Of a stretch of 9,672 nucleotides of DNA, positions 6,314 to 9,672 are shown piece after piece (within the stretch, counting starts at the first letter, position 1; each line of letters begins with the position of its first letter). The notes beneath the pieces are model-generated. The model made no database searches. It was not told where the DNA came from and was given only the letters and a program-made list of their open reading frames with translations. This stretch comes from DATMER01 sp036266195. GTDB lineage: Bacteria > Acidobacteriota > Thermoanaerobaculia > Multivoradales > UBA5704. The translations under genes were made by a program, and so were the position numbers. The DNA lies in NCBI GenBank assembly GCA_036266195.1, contig DATANP010000341.1, positions 1 to 9,672 on the forward strand. The letters run 5' to 3'.

Positions 6314-6455
6314 GGGGCCGATCGCTCAGATCCAGGGCACTTCCGCGGGAGGCGCCCTGTCCGTGAGCAGGAAAAGCCGGCCGCGGCACGGTTCTTGGAT
6401 GCATTCCGCCCAACGGCATCGCCTGTTTTTTCGGCGCCGAACGAGGTGACCGACC
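6314..6455. other. 142-bp gap between the epimerases and the glycosyltransferases
   Basis: This is the only sizeable gap inside the gene set. It holds a degenerate sigma-54-like sequence (6383-6399), a T6 run at 6426-6431 and a GAGGTGA Shine-Dalgarno at 6443-6449. The hairpin before the T-run is only 5 bp with a 13-nt loop, so no convincing terminator is present. Read-through from the 4038 promoter seems likely, with possible extra initiation here. Confidence 0.5.
6383..6399 (+). promoter_or_regulatory. Possible weak sigma-54-like promoter before the glycosyltransferases
   Basis: GCGGCACG-GTTC-TTGGA has the sigma-54 layout (GGCACG-N4-TTG) in the right spacing and ends 57 bp before the GT4 start, close to the 68 bp seen at the upstream promoter. 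It deviates at one -24 base (C for T) and, more seriously, at the -12 element (GG for GC). It is reported because of its position; the -12 mismatch makes function doubtful. Confidence 0.3.
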
Positions 6456-7601
6456 ATGAGTGAGACGCAACCTTTGCCGCGCAAGGTCCTGATGACCACC
6501 GATACCGTCGGCGGTGTGTGGATCTACTCCCTGGAGCTGGCGCGCGGTCTGGCGGAGCAGGGCGTCGAGGTGGCGCTGGCCACCATGGGCGCTCCTCTCG
6601 ACGAGCTGCAGCGCGAGATGGCCGGGCGCATCCCCCGGCTCAAGGTCTTCGAGAGCAAGTTCAAGCTGGAGTGGATGGAGGACCCGTGGCGCGACGTGGA
6701 ACGCGCCGGCGAGTGGCTCCTCGCCCTGGAGGAGCGCTTCGGTCCGGACCTCATCCACCTGAACGGCTATGCCCACGGCTCGCTGCCGTGGAACGCGCCC
6801 AAGGTCGTGGTCGGCCACTCCTGCGTCCTCTCCTGGTGGGAGGCCGTAAAGAAGGAAGCCGCGCCGGAGAGCTGGGATCATTACTACGACGAGGTGCGCG
6901 GCGGCCTGGCCGCGGCCGATATGGTGATCGCGCCGTCCGAAGCCATGATGGCCTCGTTGACCCGCCACTACGGTCCGTTCCAGAGCACCCGCGTCATCCA
7001 CAACGGGCGCGACGTTCGACTGTTCCGCCCGACGGCCAAGGAGCCGATCGTCTTCTCCGCCGGCCGGCTGTGGGACGAGGCCAAGAACCTGGAGGCGCTG
7101 GAGAACGTGGCGCCCCGCCTGCCGTGGCCGGTCTTCGTGGCCGGCGAGAACCATCATCCGGACGGCGGCGAGGCGCGCCCGCACCACACCCGGCTGCTCG
7201 GCCGGCTGTCGCAGCGCCCTCTGTCCGCCTGGCTCGGCCGCGCCTCGATCTACGCGCTGCCGGCGCGCTACGAGCCGTTCGGCCTGTCCGTGCTCGAAGC
7301 CGCGCTCTCCGGCTGCGCGCTGGTGCTGGGCGACATCCCGAGCCTGCGCGAGTTGTGGCGCAACCGCGCCGTGTTCGTGGCGCCGGACGATCCCGAAGCG
7401 CTGGAGCACGCCCTGGTCCGGCTGATCGAGGACCCCGACCGCCGCAATTCGCTGGCCGCCGGAGCCCGGTCGCGGGCCATCGAGCGCACCACGGAGCGGA
7501 TGGTCGAGGGGTATCTGGATGCCTACGCCGAGGTGCTGTCCGTGGTCCAGGAAGAGCCGGAAGAGAGGAGCGACTCGTTCCCGAGACAGGTCGCGGTCTG
7601 A
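6456..7601 (+). CDS. GT4-type (GT-B fold) glycosyltransferase
   Basis: The 381-residue cytoplasmic protein has no signal peptide or clear membrane helix. The N-terminal GT-B domain starts with VLMTTDTVGGVW (11-22), the glycine-rich acceptor-side loop of GT4 enzymes, followed by helix YSLELARGLAEQG. Residues 198-210 (IVFSAGRLWDEAK) open the donor-binding domain, with Arg204 and Lys210 in the positions that contact the donor phosphates. RYEPFGLSVLEA (271-282) gives the E-x7-E motif (Glu273, Glu281), followed by SGCALVLGDIPSLREL. These features indicate a retaining transferase using an NDP-sugar; donor and acceptor are not predictable. Start: ATG 6456 with GAGGTGA 6 nt upstream. The next gene begins directly after its stop codon. 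The C-terminal tail from about 365 is acidic and probably disordered. Confidence 0.9.
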   Translation: MSETQPLPRKVLMTTDTVGGVWIYSLELARGLAEQGVEVALATMGAPLDELQREMAGRIPRLKVFESKFKLEWMEDPWRDVERAGEWLLALEERFGPDLIHLNGYAHGSLPWNAPKVVVGHSCVLSWWEAVKKEAAPESWDHYYDEVRGGLAAADMVIAPSEAMMASLTRHYGPFQSTRVIHNGRDVRLFRPTAKEPIVFSAGRLWDEAKNLEALENVAPRLPWPVFVAGENHHPDGGEARPHHTRLLGRLSQRPLSAWLGRASIYALPARYEPFGLSVLEAALSGCALVLGDIPSLRELWRNRAVFVAPDDPEALEHALVRLIEDPDRRNSLAAGARSRAIERTTERMVEGYLDAYAEVLSVVQEEPEERSDSFPRQVAV

Positions 7602-8726
7602 ATGCGGGTCGTGCTGTTCGTCCACTCGTTGCTGTCGGACTGGAACCACGGCAACGCGCACTTCCTGCGCGGTGTCGCGGCCGAGCTTCAGGCCCGCGGG
7701 CATGAGGTCCGGATCTTCGAGCCGCGGGACTCCTGGAGCCTCCGGAACCTTCTCGCAGACCATGGCGAGTCGGCCCTGGACGGATTCCATGCCGCCTATC
7801 CGACGCTCTCCAGCACCCGCTACGATCTGGCGACTCTCGATCTGGACGAGGCGCTCGACGGCGCGGACCTGGTCCTGGTCCACGAGTGGAACGACCACGG
7901 CCTGGTCCGGCGGATCGGAGAGAAATCTGGAAACCACCGGCTGCTCTTCCACGACACCCATCACCGGGCAGTCAGCGCGCCGGAGCAGATGGCCTCCTAC
8001 GATCTCTCCGGCTACGACGGAGTCCTGGCCTTCGGCGGGGTGATCCGCGATCTCTATCTGGAACGCGGCTGGGCGGAGCGGACCTGGACGTGGCACGAAG
8101 CCGCCGACGTGCGCGTCTTCCATCCGATCCAGGGCGAGCAGAGGGAAGGAGACCTGATCTGGATCGGCAACTGGGGCGACGAGGAGCGGACGGCCGAGTT
8201 GCACGAGTTTCTCATCGGGCCTGCCCGAGGCCTCAGGACGCGCGTCCATGGAGTCCGCTATCCGGAAGACGCCCGGACCGCCCTCTCCAAGGCCGGCATC
8301 GAGTACGCCGGCTGGCTCGCCAACCACCAGGTGCCGCGCGCCTTCGCCCGCTTCCGGGTGACGATCCACGTGCCGCGCCGGCCCTATGTCGAGTCTCTGC
8401 CGGGCATCCCCACCATCCGGCCGTTCGAGGCCCTGGCGTGCGGCATCCCGCTGGTCTCCGCGCCGTGGGATGACGCCGAAGGGCTGTTCACGCCCGGGGA
8501 GGACTTCCTGGTGGCGGAGAACGGCGAGGCCATGAGGCGCCGGCTCCGCGACGTGCTCGGAGACCCGGACCTCGCCCGGCACCTGGCCGAGCGCGGACGC
8601 CGGACGATCCTCGAACGACACACGTGCGCCCATCGCGTGGACGAGCTGCTGGCGATCGACGCCGAGCTGCGCGGCGTCTCTCTCCCGCCAGCGCGGGAGA
8701 GCGTCGAGCTGGAGATGGCGGGATGA
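7602..8726 (+). CDS. CgeB-type glycosyltransferase, first of a tandem pair
   Basis: The 374-residue protein starts directly after the upstream TGA with no intervening base. The N-terminus (FVHSLLSDWNHGNAHFLRGV, 6-25; then ARGHEVRIFEP, 31-41) is the characteristic opening of CgeB-like GT-B proteins, named after a Bacillus spore-maturation protein. The C-terminal glycosyltransferase-1 type domain carries DLIWIGNWGDEER (184-196), TIRPFEALACGIPLVSAPW (271-289) and GEDFLVAENGEAM (299-311). The conserved core ends about residue 352 (HRVDELLAID). The last 20 residues coincide with a perfect hairpin in the DNA (8680-8701). Transfer of a sugar to a surface glycan or glycoprotein is the family-level inference; the donor is unknown. 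Its start is set by the junction with the GT4 gene. The upstream gene's 3' end (GGAAGAGAGGAG, about 7560-7571) lies too far away to be an ideal ribosome binding site, so coupling or reinitiation is likely. Confidence 0.85.
   Translation: MRVVLFVHSLLSDWNHGNAHFLRGVAAELQARGHEVRIFEPRDSWSLRNLLADHGESALDGFHAAYPTLSSTRYDLATLDLDEALDGADLVLVHEWNDHGLVRRIGEKSGNHRLLFHDTHHRAVSAPEQMASYDLSGYDGVLAFGGVIRDLYLERGWAERTWTWHEAADVRVFHPIQGEQREGDLIWIGNWGDEERTAELHEFLIGPARGLRTRVHGVRYPEDARTALSKAGIEYAGWLANHQVPRAFARFRVTIHVPRRPYVESLPGIPTIRPFEALACGIPLVSAPWDDAEGLFTPGEDFLVAENGEAMRRRLRDVLGDPDLARHLAERGRRTILERHTCAHRVDELLAIDAELRGVSLPPARESVELEMAG
8680..8701. repeat. Perfect 9-bp hairpin in the 3' end of the first CgeB gene
   Basis: CTCTCCCGC (8680-8688) and GCGGGAGAG (8693-8701) are perfectly complementary around the loop CAGC. 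The hairpin encodes the variable C-terminal tail of the first CgeB protein, just before the next gene's start at 8723. It resembles the CTCCC/GGGAG hairpins at 743-767 and 3925-3952. It could be a REP-like palindrome tolerated in a non-conserved tail, or an RNA structure affecting expression of the downstream gene. No T-tract follows, so it is not a standard terminator. Confidence 0.6.
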
Positions 8727-9672
8727 ACATCGCGTTCTTTGGATCGAGCCTCGTGTCCGCCTACTGGAACGGCGCGGCCACCTACTACCGCGGCGTGCTG
8801 CGCTACCTGGCCGAGCGCGGGCACCGGATCACCTTCTACGAGCCCGATGCCTTCGAGCGCCAGCAGCACCGCGACATCCCCGACCCCGACTGGGCGCGGG
8901 TGGTGGTCTACCCCGCCACGGACGACGGGGTGGCGCGCTCGCTGGAGGACGCCCGCGGTTCGGATCTGGTCGTCAAGGCGAGCGGCGTCGGGGTCTTCGA
9001 CGAGCTGCTGGAGGCCGCGGTGCTCGACATCCGGCGGCCGGACGGCCTCGCGGTGTTCTGGGACGTGGATGCTCCGGCCACCCTGGACCGCATGGAGGCC
9101 GACCCGGGCGACCGCTTCCGGCCCCTGGTGCCGAAGTATGACCTGGTGCTGACCTACGGCGGCGGCGATCCGGTGGTCCAGGCCTATCGCGGCTTCGGCG
9201 CGCGCGACTGCATCCCGGTCTACAACGCGCTCGACCCGGCGACCCATCATCCGGTCGAGCCGGACCCGCGGTTCGAGGCCGACCTGGGGTTCCTGGGCAA
9301 CCGCCTGCCGGACCGCGAGGCGCGGGTCGAAGAGTTTTTCCTCAAGGCGGCGGCGGCGCTGCCGGAGCGGACCTTCCTGCTCGGCGGCAACGGCTGGGCC
9401 GACAAGGCCATGCCTTCGAACGTCAGATACCTGGGCCACGTCTACACGCGGGACCACAACGCTTTCAACTGCACGCCGCAGGCGGTGCTGAACATCAGCC
9501 GCGAGAGCATGGCGCGGTACGGCTTCTCGCCGGCCACGCGGGTGTTCGAGGCGGCCGGCGCCGGGGCGTGCCTGATCACGGACGAGTGGGTGGGGATCGA
9601 GATGTTCCTGGAGCCCGGCCGCGAGGTGCTGGTGGCGCGGGACGGCGACGAGGTCGCCTCGCGGCTCCGGGA
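8723..9672 (+). CDS. CgeB-type glycosyltransferase, second of a tandem pair; C-terminus beyond the right edge
   Basis: From ATG at 8723, inside an ATGA overlap with the previous gene, an open frame runs 316 codons to the window edge. The start MNIAFFGSSLVSAYWNG...YYRGVLRYLAERGH (to residue 34) is plainly paralogous to the preceding protein (SLLS..NHGNAHFLRGV...RGH). Residues 186-193 (ADLGFLGN) begin the second GT-B half. NISRESMARYGFSPATRVFE (257-276), followed by AGAGACLITDEW and GIEMFLEPGREVLVARDG (291-308), form the conserved donor-binding end of CgeB-like enzymes, so perhaps only a few tens of residues are missing. WDVDAPATLDRM (113-124) is also typical of this subgroup. A GGAG about 10 nt upstream may serve as ribosome binding site. 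The donor and acceptor are unknown. Confidence 0.87.
   Translation, partial: MNIAFFGSSLVSAYWNGAATYYRGVLRYLAERGHRITFYEPDAFERQQHRDIPDPDWARVVVYPATDDGVARSLEDARGSDLVVKASGVGVFDELLEAAVLDIRRPDGLAVFWDVDAPATLDRMEADPGDRFRPLVPKYDLVLTYGGGDPVVQAYRGFGARDCIPVYNALDPATHHPVEPDPRFEADLGFLGNRLPDREARVEEFFLKAAAALPERTFLLGGNGWADKAMPSNVRYLGHVYTRDHNAFNCTPQAVLNISRESMARYGFSPATRVFEAAGAGACLITDEWVGIEMFLEPGREVLVARDGDEVASRLR

Noticed and set aside
6398..6431. GATGC/GCATC hairpin followed by a T6 run as a terminator between the epimerases and glycosyltransferases
   Set aside because: The stem is only 5 bp with a 13-nt loop, and 5 nt separate it from the T-run. It is too weak to call, so read-through is expected.
6030..8633. 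Very long antisense open frame (867 codons) opposite the epimerase/glycosyltransferase genes
   Set aside because: It spans three clearly real plus-strand genes and an intergenic gap, and shows no recognisable domain.
1..9672. tRNA, rRNA, CRISPR array, insertion sequence or integrase
   Set aside because: No cloverleaf, rRNA core sequence, regularly spaced repeat array or transposase/integrase motif was seen in reading both strands.

Overview
The window is high-GC, densely coded bacterial DNA with eight supportable protein genes, two of them cut by the window edges. No RNA gene, CRISPR array, transposase or integrase gene is visible. The best guess for the source is a high-GC, Gram-negative-type soil or environmental bacterium such as an Acidobacteriota or myxobacteria-like lineage. 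The basis is a pair of exported M16 peptidases whose signal peptides appear to leave an N-terminal glutamine, a CHAT protein, CgeB-type glycosyltransferases and a near-perfect sigma-54 promoter. Taxonomy is inference only; no phylogenetic marker is present.

Left part (1-922). A minus-strand gene runs off the left edge and encodes the N-terminal 228 residues of a CHAT-domain (caspase-like) protein. It is missing from simple ORF calls because its end lies outside the window. It is transcribed divergently from the next operon. The 236-bp shared intergenic region (687-922) holds two short inverted repeats and a CCTCCCC/GGGAGG-type hairpin.

Middle part (923-3952). Two exported M16 peptidase-family proteins are translationally coupled through an ATGA overlap. 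The first keeps the zinc motif HxxEH but lacks the substrate-binding R/Y pair. The second has lost the zinc motif but keeps the R/Y pair. This is the hallmark of a heterodimeric M16 protease with split active-site functions. The operon ends in a strong UUCG-loop intrinsic terminator.

Right part (3953-9672). A near-perfect sigma-54 (-24/-12) promoter lies upstream of a surface-glycan type gene set. The set is an extended SDR nucleotide-sugar epimerase, a CDP-paratose 2-epimerase-like SDR, a GT4-type glycosyltransferase, and two tandem paralogous CgeB-type glycosyltransferases, the last one cut by the right edge. Most junctions are ATGA overlaps or directly abutting stop/start codons. The one gap (6314-6455) contains a weaker sigma-54-like sequence. 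The simplest reading is that two epimerases shape the sugar nucleotide(s) used by three glycosyltransferases to build or decorate a glycan, with expression gated by an enhancer-binding protein through sigma-54. The sugar, acceptor and regulator cannot be named from this window.
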